A stretch of DNA of 64,000 nucleotides. Origin: Streptomyces sp. AC555_RSS877 (GTDB lineage Bacteria; Actinomycetota; Actinomycetes; Streptomycetales; Streptomycetaceae). Made by a program: the position numbers and the translations under genes. The notes below the pieces were generated by a model. The model was not told the origin of the DNA, made no database searches, and was given only the letters and a program-made list of their open reading frames with translations. Shown here piece after piece: positions 8,896 to 17,264 of the stretch. Each line of letters opens with the position of its first letter. Within the stretch, counting starts at the first letter, position 1. The stretch lies in assembly GCF_019049245.1 (NCBI RefSeq), contig NZ_JAGMUK010000195.1:1-64000 (forward strand), in the 5' to 3' direction.

Positions 8896-9064
8896 GACAG
8901 GACACTTCGGGCGACTGCACCTCTTTGCACCCTGATTTTGACTCCTCGTTCAAGAATGCGCGGTTCTTCGTACCGAGTGTCCAAACCCTGATCAACTTCA
9001 CAGACCAACGAAATAGGAAGAATACCCGTATTGCGGCATTCTCCTCACCTGAAAGGACAGAACC

Positions 9065-9943
9065 ATGGAACGCAACGAGCCTCCCGACGCGACGTACACG
9101 AGGACCTGGAGCAACGGCCGCGGCGAGGTGCGGTTCTTCACCCGAGCCGATGGCTCGCGGCTGCGCTACTACACGGTGGGCACCGGCCCCGCCCTCGTGC
9201 TGATGCACACCGTGCGCGGCCAGCTCGACTACTTCCAGCGGGTGATCCCGCAGTTGTGGGACCACTACACGGTCTACGCGCTGGATCTGCCCGGGATGGG
9301 ATGGTCCGACATCGTCCCCGGCGCACAGTACGAGGAGCCCCAGCTGCGGGCCGCGGTCGTCGAATTCGTCCGCGGACTGGACCTTCACGACGTCACCCTG
9401 TCGGGCGAATCGCTTGGAGGCGCCCTGTCCCTGTCGGCATCGATCGACCTGAAGGACCGGGTCAGCCGGGTCGTGGCGTTCAACAGCTATGACTACCCCC
9501 AGGGAGGCGAACGCGGAAACTTGATCGCCCGCCTCATCATCTCCAGTGTGCGGATGCCCGTGCTGGGCCCCTTCTTCGCCACCCAAGAGCCGCGGCCCGT
9601 CTTTCGGGCAATTCTGCAGGGCGGCTACGTCGACAAGACCCAGCTGCCCGAGGACTTCATCACCGAGCTACTGAGGAGCGGCCGCCGCAAGGGCTACGAC
9701 AAGGTGTCCCGAGGGATCTTCCGCAGCCTCAAGGGATTCGCCCGGGCCCGCGAGCGCTACCCGCGCGTGTCGGCACCCGTCACTCTCGTCTACAGCGAGA
9801 ACGACTGGTCCCGGCCCGCCGAACGAGACCGCGTGGCCAACGCGCTGACGGACGTCCACCGCATCACCGTGCCCCGCACCGGCCACTTCTCCGCCTTGGA
9901 GCGCCCCGACGAGATGGTACGCATCCTGCTCGACGCGGCCTGA
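9065..9943 (+). CDS. Alpha/beta hydrolase
   Basis: A 292-residue alpha/beta hydrolase. The nucleophile elbow is GESLG with Ser116, the acid is probably Asp247 (YSENDW) and the base His274 (RTGHFSALE). There is no signal peptide, so it is cytosolic. GAAAGGACAG just upstream of ATG 9065 is a clear ribosome site. Substrate unknown: the family includes esterases, lactonases and C-C hydrolases. A DUF302 gene follows after 52 bp and a hairpin closes the pair, which suggests a two-gene operon. The 169 bp upstream are relatively AT-rich and probably hold the promoter. Confidence 0.85.
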   Translation: MERNEPPDATYTRTWSNGRGEVRFFTRADGSRLRYYTVGTGPALVLMHTVRGQLDYFQRVIPQLWDHYTVYALDLPGMGWSDIVPGAQYEEPQLRAAVVEFVRGLDLHDVTLSGESLGGALSLSASIDLKDRVSRVVAFNSYDYPQGGERGNLIARLIISSVRMPVLGPFFATQEPRPVFRAILQGGYVDKTQLPEDFITELLRSGRRKGYDKVSRGIFRSLKGFARARERYPRVSAPVTLVYSENDWSRPAERDRVANALTDVHRITVPRTGHFSALERPDEMVRILLDAA

Positions 9944-9995
9944 CTCCAAACGACTGGCACCCCCGCCCATCCCCGTCCAGACATGAGGAAGCGCC

Positions 9996-10511
9996 ATGAC
10001 TCAGGCCGTCCCTCACCTCGTCAACCGCCTTGTCATCGACACCGAGGAATCCTTCGGCGACGTCCGCCGGCGCTACGAATCGCTGGTACCCGCCATCGAG
10101 TTCGCCGAACTCACCGAGGTGGTCGGCACAGGCGACCTCGCGGCGTTGCAGGCCTACATCACCGCGCACACACCTAATTCGTTTGCCATCTACTGGACGC
10201 TGGATCCGATGCCGGTGATGCGACTGTCGGGACACCGGCTGCGCGCCGTCACTTACATGATGGGAAACAACGTCATCGCGGAAACCATGTTCCGACACGA
10301 CCCCGGCACCATCCTGTACGCCCCGCTGCGCACCGCGATCTACGAGACCGCCTCCGGCCACGTACAGATAAGCATCGACCAGCCGTCGAGCAAATTCGCC
10401 AGCTTCGGCGATCCCCGCATCGCCGAGGTCGGAGCACAACTCGACGCCAAAGTCGCTGAACTGCTCCGCCTCATGACACTGCCGGTACCACCGGAGCTGA
10501 TCACGGCCTGA
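9996..10511 (+). CDS. DUF302 domain protein
   Basis: A 171-residue protein with the DUF302 fold. It has an N-terminal helix-strand unit (RLVIDTEESFGDVRRRYE), a central hydrophobic strand pair (FAIYWTLDPMPVMRL, YMMGNNVIAE) and the typical ILYAPLRTAIYE strand. The family is widespread, often beside membrane or redox genes, and has no agreed biochemical role. The start ATG has GAGGAAGCGCC upstream. Probably transcribed with the alpha/beta hydrolase in front of it. Confidence 0.85.
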   Translation: MTQAVPHLVNRLVIDTEESFGDVRRRYESLVPAIEFAELTEVVGTGDLAALQAYITAHTPNSFAIYWTLDPMPVMRLSGHRLRAVTYMMGNNVIAETMFRHDPGTILYAPLRTAIYETASGHVQISIDQPSSKFASFGDPRIAEVGAQLDAKVAELLRLMTLPVPPELITA

Positions 10512-10529
10512 CCCTTTGGTGGCCCATCA

Positions 10530-10553
10530 GGGGCGGTCTTGCCGGACCGCCCC
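10530..10553 (+). terminator. Hairpin terminator after the DUF302 gene
   Basis: GGGGCGGTC (10530-10538) and GACCGCCCC (10545-10553) form a perfect 9-bp stem with a 6-nt loop, 18 bp beyond the DUF302 stop. No T-run follows, which is common for Streptomyces terminators. It also lies at the 3' edge of the group II intron scrap on the other strand, so an intron-derived hairpin cannot be excluded. Confidence 0.55.
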
Positions 10554-10579
10554 CTCCGATGAGGGGCAGCGCCGCCGGC

Positions 10580-10985
10580 GCAGCCTCGGGTAGGACCGCC
10601 ACATTGCTGCGGCGGTCCCCCTCAGAACCGTGCGGGCCCGTTGTCCGAGCACACGGCTCAAGCAAGCCCTGATGGCTCGCGGGCGTATGCAGGTGCTGGC
10701 TTGTGTTTGCGACGTCGTTCTCTCCAGTAGTCGGCAAGAGCTGGGTCGTCGACGGACGACGTGCCCCTGACCATCTGGTGCCGGACGATCTTGGTCCAGG
10801 AGAACTCGGCGAGGTAGCGGCCGCTGTCGCCGAAGACCCATGGCTCTCGCCTGGCCTTGTTGAACACGCCGAAGTAGCGGGCGGTGACCCAGTGCTTCGG
10901 CTTGTTCGGGTGTGTGTGGGTTGCCCACTTGTACATGACCTTCCACACGTAGGCGTCCAGGGCCCGGAGGCGGCTGGCTGGCCCG
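10580..10985 (-). mobile_element. Group II intron 3' remnant
   Basis: On the minus strand the tail of the intron-encoded protein (see 10658-11044) is followed at about 10655-10610 by GAGCCGTGTGCTCGGA and GCACGGTTCTGAGGGG. This pairing element is characteristic of the RNA just after the reverse-transcriptase ORF in bacterial group II introns. Next comes a hairpin with GGACCGCC and GGCGGTCC arms and then CTACCCGA, as in actinobacterial introns. The 5' ribozyme domains and most of the reverse transcriptase are missing, so the element cannot move. Confidence 0.6.
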
Positions 10986-11044
10986 GCGAGTTGGGTGGCG
11001 GCCAGCGACACGGTGGTCGCGCCGAGGAATGTACGTCGTTCCAT
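10658..11044 (-). pseudogene. Chimeric ORF: Tat-like N-terminus plus group II maturase C-terminus
   Basis: From ATG 11044 the frame begins MERRTFLGATTVSLAATQL, which looks like a twin-arginine-type leader of an unrelated protein. From about 10975 it continues as the C-terminal GIIM (maturase) domain of a group II intron protein: RALDAYVWKVMYKWA, HWVTARYFGVFNKARR, WVFGD, FSWTKIVRHQMVRG, DDPALADYW. The reverse-transcriptase domain is absent. The join looks like a deletion or recombination scar; a functional product is unlikely. Confidence 0.6.
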
Positions 11045-11093
11045 GCGAGCGTCTCCTGCTGGGTCAAGTCGCTGGAAGGCACGGCGCCTTCTC

Positions 11094-11376
11094 GGCGCTG
11101 GCACGGGCGAGGCAGCAGGGCGAACGCGCTCTCCGTGATCGAGGTCAGGCGGACGGGCTGTGGCCGTACGCGCCTACGACATGGATCCCGCGGATGATGG
11201 TCAGCAGAAGGTATGCAAGGTCGTCGGGGTCCGCGTCGGGGTCGATGTCGCCGTTGCGCTGCGCCGCTCGCACGCACTCGGCCACCGCCCTCGCGACCAC
11301 GGAGAAGCAGGCGTTGGCCAAGCGTTGCACCTCGGGGTCGGAGGCGCCGAGTTCCAGGGCCATGGCGGCGAAACTA
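11094..11376 (-). pseudogene. TetR repressor, decayed 3' duplicate
   Basis: The stretch closely copies the 3' half of the TetR gene at 3135-3758: ASDPEVQRLANACFSVV, AECVRAAQRNGDIDPD and DDLAYLLLTIIRG are shared. One base is lost near 11150, which shifts the last 20 codons (RLTSITESAFALLPRP) into another frame. The stop codon is mutated, and everything upstream of about 11376, including the DNA-binding domain, is replaced by unrelated sequence. It cannot encode a repressor. The interval 11377-11560 reads weakly as a hydrophobic fragment (FAAPALIGALLLAKPV) on the plus strand that I do not recognise. Confidence 0.75.
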
Positions 11377-11560
11377 CCGAGCGGTTCGCGCTGCTGCTCG
11401 GCGGCATGCGCACCGAATGGGCGTCGTGGCGATGGGTACGTCGCCTTCGCGGCCCCCGCCCTGATCGGTGCATTGCTGCTGGCCAAGCCCGTGATCACCA
11501 AGAAGCCCAAACTCGGCATTCCGGGCACCGTTGTGGTGAGCGAGGGCCGACCTGCCGCAC

Positions 11561-11606
11561 TTGACAACTCAGTACAGAATCGCCTAGGTTTCTGACTGTT
11601 CAGTAC
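11561..11606 (+). promoter_or_regulatory. Promoter with TetR-type inverted repeat, copy 2
   Basis: TTGACA (11561-11566) and TAGGTT (11585-11590) with an 18-bp spacer repeat the promoter at 3788. Half-sites GTACAGAAT (11572-11580) and GTTCAGTAC (11598-11606) are kept, and the similarity continues for about 40 bp downstream. It drives the flavin oxidoreductase gene at 11771. Because the local repressor copy is dead, the intact TetR at 3135-3758 could control both promoters. Confidence 0.6.
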
Positions 11607-11770
11607 ACAACGGTCCGGAGCTCACCGGGCAGGCTGCGTGCACGCCTGGCGCGATTGAGGGCAAACCCATGCCTTTGAACTCCTCCGCGCCGCCCGGCGT
11701 TGCGACGCCTTCCAGCTTTCTGACCAGCTAACCCCTGCAACCACCCGGAATTCGAAGGGTTGACCGAACC

Positions 11771-12814
11771 ATGACGGACAAGGAAAGGCAGGAGGCCATG
11801 GCTGTGGCGACTCCTCCGTACGCGAGCGACGCACTGGCCGAGGGGACCGTCGACGCGGTGGTGATCGGCGGGGGTGCCGCGGGGCTGAACGGTGCACTGA
11901 TCCTCGCCCGCTCCCGCCGCTCGGTCGTCGTGATCGACGGCGGCTCCCCGCGCAACGCGCCCGCGGATGCCGTGCATGGCCTTCTCGCCCTGGACGGCAC
12001 CCCGCCGTCCGAGATCCTTCGATTGGGCCGGGAGCAGGTGCGCCAGTACGGCGGACGCGTCGTGTTCGGCGAGGTGGTCTCGGCCGAGTCCGCCGCCCCG
12101 TCGGCGGACGGGGACCTGCGGTTCACCGTCACCCTGGCCGACGGCCGCAGCATCACCGCTCGCCGCATCCTGGTGGCCACCGGCCTGACGGATGTGCTGC
12201 CCCAGGTGCCCGGGCTCGCCGAGCACTGGGGGGACAGTGTGGTGCATTGCCCGTACTGCCACGGCTGGGAGGTGCGCGATGAGCCCATCGGCGTCCTCGC
12301 CACCGGACCGGTCTCCATCGAGCACGCGTATCTGTTCCGTCAGCTGACCGAGGACCTGACCTACTTCACCCACGGCACCGACCTGGATGAGGACAGCCGC
12401 GCCCGCTTCGCCGCCCGCGGCATCCGCGTCATCGACACCCCGGTCACCGAGGTCGTCAACGACGAGGACGGTGCCCTCGCCGGGGTGCGCCTGGCCGACG
12501 GGCAGGTCGTGGCCCGCCGCGTCGTCGCGGTCGCCGCGCAGTTGCAGGCCCGCACCCAGGGCCTGGAAGGTCTGGGCCTGCCGGTGCGGGACCTGCCGAA
12601 GGGCCGCGGTTTCGCCTCCGGTATGGCCGGCACCACCGAGGTGCCGGGTGTGTGGGTGGCCGGCAACGTCACCGATCTGGTCGCCCAGGTCGGGGCCTCC
12701 GCAGCGGCCGGCGTACTGGCCGGCGCCGACATCAACAGCACGCTGGCCACCGCCGACACCGACGCGGCCCTCCAGAGGAGCGCCGAGGCAAGCCCACAAG
12801 CGGCCACACGCTGA
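11771..12814 (+). CDS. FAD-dependent oxidoreductase with CPYC redox pair (thioredoxin-reductase-like)
   Basis: A 347-residue NAD(P)/FAD pyridine nucleotide-disulphide oxidoreductase. GGGAAG (33-38) binds FAD, and Cys160-Pro-Tyr-Cys163 (HCPYCHGW) is the active disulphide. The C-terminal GVWVAGNVTD motif binds the flavin ribityl chain. CPYC and CPxCHG forms occur in the subgroup that includes dithiol oxidases of natural-product pathways as well as uncharacterised thioredoxin-reductase-like enzymes. The start is uncertain: ATG 11771 has GAAGGG 11 bp upstream, while ATG 11798 has AGGAGG only 2 bp away. It is probably derepressed by the same TetR ligand as the SDR at 3963. Confidence 0.85.
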   Translation: MTDKERQEAMAVATPPYASDALAEGTVDAVVIGGGAAGLNGALILARSRRSVVVIDGGSPRNAPADAVHGLLALDGTPPSEILRLGREQVRQYGGRVVFGEVVSAESAAPSADGDLRFTVTLADGRSITARRILVATGLTDVLPQVPGLAEHWGDSVVHCPYCHGWEVRDEPIGVLATGPVSIEHAYLFRQLTEDLTYFTHGTDLDEDSRARFAARGIRVIDTPVTEVVNDEDGALAGVRLADGQVVARRVVAVAAQLQARTQGLEGLGLPVRDLPKGRGFASGMAGTTEVPGVWVAGNVTDLVAQVGASAAAGVLAGADINSTLATADTDAALQRSAEASPQAATR

Positions 12815-12851
12815 TCTCCAAGCCCTGAGATCTCAGCCCGTCACCCACTCG

Positions 12852-12871
12852 CCTCACCTTCACCGGTGAGG
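12852..12871 (+). terminator. Small hairpin after the flavin oxidoreductase gene
   Basis: CCTCACC (12852-12858) and GGTGAGG (12865-12871) form a perfect 7-bp stem with a 6-nt loop, 38 bp beyond the stop at 12814. It is a plausible weak terminator; it could also be part of the regulatory region of the next gene. Confidence 0.35.
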
Positions 12872-12886
12872 AAACCAATCAGTTTT

Positions 12887-12918
12887 CCCGTCTGCAAACT
12901 GATCAGTTTCCAGACGGG
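12887..12918. promoter_or_regulatory. Near-perfect 32-bp palindrome, repressor operator candidate
   Basis: Outer arms CCCGTCTG and CAGACGGG and inner core AAACTGATCAGTTT make a 32-bp palindrome with one mismatched symmetric pair (C opposite C), centred between 12902 and 12903. An extra AATCAGTTTT half-copy sits just to its left. The AAACTGATCAGTTT core is typical of operators bound by TetR- or MarR-type dimers. It lies about 140 bp upstream of the NmrA-like gene at 13055, but no regulator gene adjoins it. Confidence 0.6.
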
Positions 12919-13054
12919 TTTCAGCCATGCCCGGCAAGCGGGCAGCAGGAGCGTCGCGCCGAGGTCAACGCCACCCTTCTCGACCTCCTCGACGACTTCA
13001 CATCCTCGGCTTCCTGAACGGCCGACCCACCCCAACCAGTTGGAGGACGCAACA

Positions 13055-14062
13055 ATGACGGAACGCAATCCCATTCTGATCACCGGCGCCGGCGGCCAAG
13101 TCGGTGGCGTGAGCAGGGTGATGGTCGACATGCTGCTCGAACAGGGCCACCCGGTGCGCGCGTTCGTGCGACGGGAAGACGAACGCGCGCAGTCGCTGCG
13201 CGAGGCCGGGGCCGAGGTCTTCGTCGGCGACCTGCTCAAACTCGCGGACGTGGCCGCCGCGCTGAAGGGTGTCAAGCGCATCTACTTCAGCATGACCCCG
13301 CAGCCGTACTACACCGATGCCCTCACCTTGATGGCCGCGGCGGCGCGAGCCCAGGGCGACATCGAGGCCTTCGTGCACCTGTCCAACTACGAGCAGTCGT
13401 ACATGACGCTCGAGAAGATGACCACACCGGATGAGGAGCGGCTTTCTTGGCTCGGCGGACTGGTCACGGACTGGTCACCGCAGCAGCGGGCGCACTGGGT
13501 CTGCGAGCGGGTGCTGGACTGGTCCGGCCTCCGGACCGTCAACGTGCGTGCGACCCTGTTCGCCGAGAACCCCCATCTGACCTGGATGCTAGCGGGCCCG
13601 CTGAGCAACGGTGAACTGCGCCTGCCCTTCGGCAACCAGCGGCTCGCGCCCATCGCCGTTCACGACGTGGCAGAGGTGTGCGTGAAGATGCTGGTCGACC
13701 CCGCACCGCACATCTCGAAGTCCTACGCGCTCACCGGCCCGGAGCTGAAGGACATGTACGGGTTCGCTGAGGACTACGCAGCCGTGCTGGGACGCCAGGT
13801 CACGTACATCCCTGAGGAATTGGAGGCCTGGCACGAGGCCTTCCTTGACGAGACCGTGCTGCAGGAGACCCTGGGCGATCCGGCTACGGCCCGGCACGTG
13901 GCGGCGCACCTGAGGATCCAGACCAGGCTGGTCGCCGGCGGGCGGTACGACGTCCTCTCCGACCAACTGGAAACCCTGCTCGGGCGCCCACCGCGGACCA
14001 TGCGGTGGGCGCTGCAGAACAATACTCGCCTGCGCGAACTGGCGGTTGCCCCGAGCCACTGA
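13055..14062 (+). CDS. NmrA-like NAD(P)-binding protein
   Basis: A 335-residue atypical SDR. The N-terminal ILITGAGGQVGG is the GxxGxxG Rossmann motif of NmrA/HSCARG-type proteins. The family either senses NADP/NADPH or reduces quinone-like and carbonyl substrates, and the classical catalytic Tyr-Lys pair is not obvious here. ATG 13055 is preceded by TGGAGGACG; a longer frame from 12866 has no ribosome site and would cross the palindrome at 12887. The efflux gene at 14145 follows after 82 bp, so the two may form an operon controlled by the palindrome. Confidence 0.85.
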   Translation: MTERNPILITGAGGQVGGVSRVMVDMLLEQGHPVRAFVRREDERAQSLREAGAEVFVGDLLKLADVAAALKGVKRIYFSMTPQPYYTDALTLMAAAARAQGDIEAFVHLSNYEQSYMTLEKMTTPDEERLSWLGGLVTDWSPQQRAHWVCERVLDWSGLRTVNVRATLFAENPHLTWMLAGPLSNGELRLPFGNQRLAPIAVHDVAEVCVKMLVDPAPHISKSYALTGPELKDMYGFAEDYAAVLGRQVTYIPEELEAWHEAFLDETVLQETLGDPATARHVAAHLRIQTRLVAGGRYDVLSDQLETLLGRPPRTMRWALQNNTRLRELAVAPSH

Positions 14063-14144
14063 GCGCTCCGGAGCAAAACATGACGCCACACGATGGCCAA
14101 CTAAGTGATTCCGCTCATCCGCCCGTCCCTCTCAGGAGCTACTG

Positions 14145-15776
14145 ATGCCCTTCCTTGCGAACACCCCCGTGGAGAAGATGACCGGGCCGTACGCGCGGCG
14201 CTGGTGGGCGCTGCTCGTGCTGTGCCTGAGCCTGCTGATCACGGTGATGGCGAACACATCGCTGATCGTCGCCGCCCCCGACATGACCACCGACCTGGGC
14301 CTGAGCAGCAGTGATCTGCAGTGGGTCGTCGACAGCTACACCGTTCCGTACGCGGCGCTGATGCTGGTGCTGGGCGCGATCGGCGACAAGTACAGCCGGC
14401 GCGGCGCACTGGTGCTGGGTCTGCTGATCTTCGCCGGCGGTTCGGTGATGGGGAGCATGGTCGACGAGACCTCGCTGGTCATCGTGGCCCGCGCGATCAT
14501 GGGTGTGGGTGCCGCGGTCGTGATGCCGGCCACGCTGTCCCTGGTGGTCGCGACCTTCCCCCGCAGCGAGCGGGCCAAGGCCATCACCGCCTGGGCCGCG
14601 ACCTCCGGGGTGGCGGTAGCCGTCGGCCCGCTGGTCTCCGGCTGGCTGCTGGAGGACCACGCCTGGGGCTCGACCTTCCTGATCAACGTGCCGATCGCCG
14701 TCCTCGCCGTGTTCGGCGCGCTCGCCCTGGTACCGCCGTCCAAGGCGGAGGGCATGGGCCGGATCGACTACGTCGGTGGTCTGCTGTCGATCGTCACCGT
14801 CGGCTCCCTGATCTACGCCGCCATCGAGGGCCCGCACTCCGGCTGGGGCGCCGGCCCCGTCGCCGCCGCCGTGGTCGCCGGTGTCGGTCTGGTCGCCTTC
14901 GTCGCCTGGGAGCTGCGGCACCCGCACCCGATGCTGGACGTCCGCAAGTTCGCGCTGCGGCCCTTCAGCGGCTCGATGCTCGCGGTGATGTTCTTCTTCT
15001 TCGGCATGTTCGCCGTGATCTACTACTCGACGCAGTTCCTGCAGTTCGTCCTCGGCTACGGCGCCCTGGACACGGGTGTACGGCTGCTGCCGCTGGGCGG
15101 TGCGGTGTTCCTCGGGTCCGCTCTGACCGGGATGCTCGCCCCGAAGCTGGGGGTGAGGGTGATGGCCGTGACCGGCCTGGCCATCGGCACGGCGGGCATG
15201 TTCCTGCTCACCCAGATCGACAAGGGGTCGACGTACGGGGACTTCCTGGTGCCGCTGATGATGCTGGGCCTCGCGCTCGGACTGGCCATCTCCCCGGCGA
15301 CCGACACGATCATGGGCTCCTTCCCCGAGTCCGAGCTGGGCGTCGGCGGCGGTGTCAACGACACCGCGCTGGAGCTGGGCGGGGCGCTGGGCATCGCGGT
15401 GCTGGGCTCACTGCTGGGCACGGCCTACCGCGACGAGCTGACCGACCTGGTGGGCAACCGGCTCCCGGCGGACGCGATGGAGATCGCCAAGGACTCGGTC
15501 GGTGGTGGCCTGGCCGTCGCGGAGCGGGTCGCGCAGGATCCCTCGGCCGGGCCCCAGCAGGCCCAGGCCGCCGTGGACGCCGTCCACCAGGCCTTCGCCC
15601 ACGGAGTCGCCCAGACCAGCCTCATCGGCGGGATCATCATGGCCGCCGGAACACTGATCGTCCTCGCGGTCCTGCCGGGCCGGCGCGGGTTCGCGCAGAA
15701 GAGCGCCGAGCCGGGGGCCGGGACGGCGGCGAGCGAGGCGGCGACTGTGCGGGAGCACACCGGGTCCACCCGCTAG
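14145..15776 (+). CDS. MFS exporter, DHA2 (14-helix) family
   Basis: A 543-residue drug:proton antiporter of the EmrB/QacA type. The first helix region (WWALLVLCLSLLITVMA) and the motif LQWVVDSYTVPYAALM are family hallmarks. Motif A appears as GAIGDKYSRRGA, and motif C-like GVAVAVGPLVSGWLL marks antiporters. Fourteen hydrophobic segments are visible, and the tail after about residue 515 is hydrophilic. CAGGAGCTACTG provides the ribosome site. It likely exports a toxic or secondary-metabolite-like compound, in line with the NmrA-like and flavin oxidoreductase neighbours. Confidence 0.93.
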   Translation: MPFLANTPVEKMTGPYARRWWALLVLCLSLLITVMANTSLIVAAPDMTTDLGLSSSDLQWVVDSYTVPYAALMLVLGAIGDKYSRRGALVLGLLIFAGGSVMGSMVDETSLVIVARAIMGVGAAVVMPATLSLVVATFPRSERAKAITAWAATSGVAVAVGPLVSGWLLEDHAWGSTFLINVPIAVLAVFGALALVPPSKAEGMGRIDYVGGLLSIVTVGSLIYAAIEGPHSGWGAGPVAAAVVAGVGLVAFVAWELRHPHPMLDVRKFALRPFSGSMLAVMFFFFGMFAVIYYSTQFLQFVLGYGALDTGVRLLPLGGAVFLGSALTGMLAPKLGVRVMAVTGLAIGTAGMFLLTQIDKGSTYGDFLVPLMMLGLALGLAISPATDTIMGSFPESELGVGGGVNDTALELGGALGIAVLGSLLGTAYRDELTDLVGNRLPADAMEIAKDSVGGGLAVAERVAQDPSAGPQQAQAAVDAVHQAFAHGVAQTSLIGGIIMAAGTLIVLAVLPGRRGFAQKSAEPGAGTAASEAATVREHTGSTR

Positions 15777-15863
15777 ATCGCCGGCGGGGCGTCCACTGGA
15801 TCGCCGGGGACGCGCCCGCCGGAGCGACGGGCACCGCCTCCGCTGACATAGGGGCCGAACTGG

Positions 15864-16826
15864 CTACTTGGCGGTCCAATAGCCCAGGTCATTCACGTCG
15901 GCGCCTGCCGCTCGGCGCAGCGCCTCCGGAGAACCCAGCATGCCGTGCGGCAGATAGCCGGACTGGACGCTCAACTCCCACCCGTGCACTTGGACCGCAA
16001 GGGCAGCCAGGGCGAGGGCGTCGACCGGCAGGAGAGTCCTAGGGGCGGGATCGGATACCACGCTTGCCCGGTGCTCGATGAGCCGGGCCACGAGAGCCTG
16101 CTCAAAGGCGTGCTGGTCGTCGTCAAGGAGTACGCGAAGAAGGCAATGGTCCGCTGTCAGGGGCCCGGCTACGTCAAGTTGCCGGGCAGCCTCTGCGCGC
16201 TCGTCGGTGTCTGGCTTGCGCAGGGTCACGGTGGGCCAGTCGTGGGGCAGGTGTCCGCTCGCTTCGGTCAGGTAGAGGCACAGGGCGTTCATCGCGGCAA
16301 GATCCGCCGGATCCGACGTCGAAGTCAGCTTCGAGTACGGCACCCCGTCCCGGATCGTGGGCGCATAGTCGCTTCGCAGCAGCAGACCGATCACCCGCTG
16401 CCTGTCCCACAACAGGCCGCTGACTAGGCACAGGGCGAACGCGTCGAGCCACGTCTGCGCAGTGGGCGCCTGCTCGACGACGTCTTCGAATGCGATGCTC
16501 TCGCTGCTGAGGTGCTCATCGATGAGCGGGAAGAGAATCTCCTGGTCGCCGTTCGGGAAGCAGCCCACGCTCAGAACCCCCAGGGAGCACTCCGCCGCGG
16601 TCCGCAGTGCCGCACGCGATGACTCCTCAAGCGCGGGGCCCGCCATGGTGCGCGCGGCGACGTAATCGAGGAGCTCGTCACGCATCTCCTGCAACTTCTC
16701 GGGGGACGGGTCGTCGTAGCGCATCCAGTGCCACCGCCGCCTGGTCCGCCAGCTGATGTCGTCGAGTGCCTGGGCTATGTGCTGTGCGCTGACCTTGTGG
16801 CGCGTCACGTCCTGCACGGATGCCAT
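15864..16826 (-). CDS. Imm49 family immunity protein
   Basis: A 320-residue protein starting at MASVQDVTRHKVSAQ. It matches the Imm49 architecture of polymorphic-toxin immunity proteins in Streptomyces: an all-helical fold, the N-terminal RRWHWMRYDDPSPEKLQEM segment, SLGVLSVGCFPNG and a C-terminal GYWTAK end. Such proteins neutralise secreted toxins delivered by neighbours. No toxin gene is adjacent on either side, so this is an orphan immunity gene, a common situation thought to protect against non-self toxins. It points toward the exporter gene and converges with it. Confidence 0.8.
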   Translation of the reverse strand: MASVQDVTRHKVSAQHIAQALDDISWRTRRRWHWMRYDDPSPEKLQEMRDELLDYVAARTMAGPALEESSRAALRTAAECSLGVLSVGCFPNGDQEILFPLIDEHLSSESIAFEDVVEQAPTAQTWLDAFALCLVSGLLWDRQRVIGLLLRSDYAPTIRDGVPYSKLTSTSDPADLAAMNALCLYLTEASGHLPHDWPTVTLRKPDTDERAEAARQLDVAGPLTADHCLLRVLLDDDQHAFEQALVARLIEHRASVVSDPAPRTLLPVDALALAALAVQVHGWELSVQSGYLPHGMLGSPEALRRAAGADVNDLGYWTAK

Positions 16827-17109
16827 CCTCTCGTGATCCTCTCGTGATCTTCTCGACCGGACGCGGCACGCTATCAACGAGCTCGGACATTGCCCCAGTC
16901 CGGCCGCGTGAGTCGAGCACAACAGGGGCGCTGACCGGGCGCCGCTGCCGCAGGTACGTTGAATGTCCGCGACTTCATCGGGAACCGATTGGAGTCGAAG
17001 GGCTGAATATGCCGCACGCCACCAACGTGCCTCACGACCCTCGGATACCTGTCAGGCATGTTCCTGGGCAGGGCACTTGCCGCACATGCCTAATGCTTGA
17101 TGTAGACCC

Positions 17110-17235
17110 CTAGATAACGTCGGCGGCGGACCGGCTGTCTTCCTCGGCTTCCTGCTGTTCGTTCTCGGCTTGCTGGAACTCCTCGCGTACCTGACGCAGT
17201 TGCTCCTCGATGGCGGACATCCGCTGGCGGAGCAT
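17110..17235 (-). pseudogene. Coiled-coil protein fragment
   Basis: The last 41 residues of a frame (MLRQRMSAIEEQLRQVREE, then QQAENEQQEAEE, ending AADVI and a stop) form a strongly charged coiled coil. Similarity is lost right where the IS6-type remnant begins at about 17265, so it may be the tail of a gene interrupted by that insertion. It could also be a short gene of its own. Family not recognised. Confidence 0.35.
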
Positions 17236-17264
17236 TGTCACGTTGGCTGAGCGGGGTGGGATGA

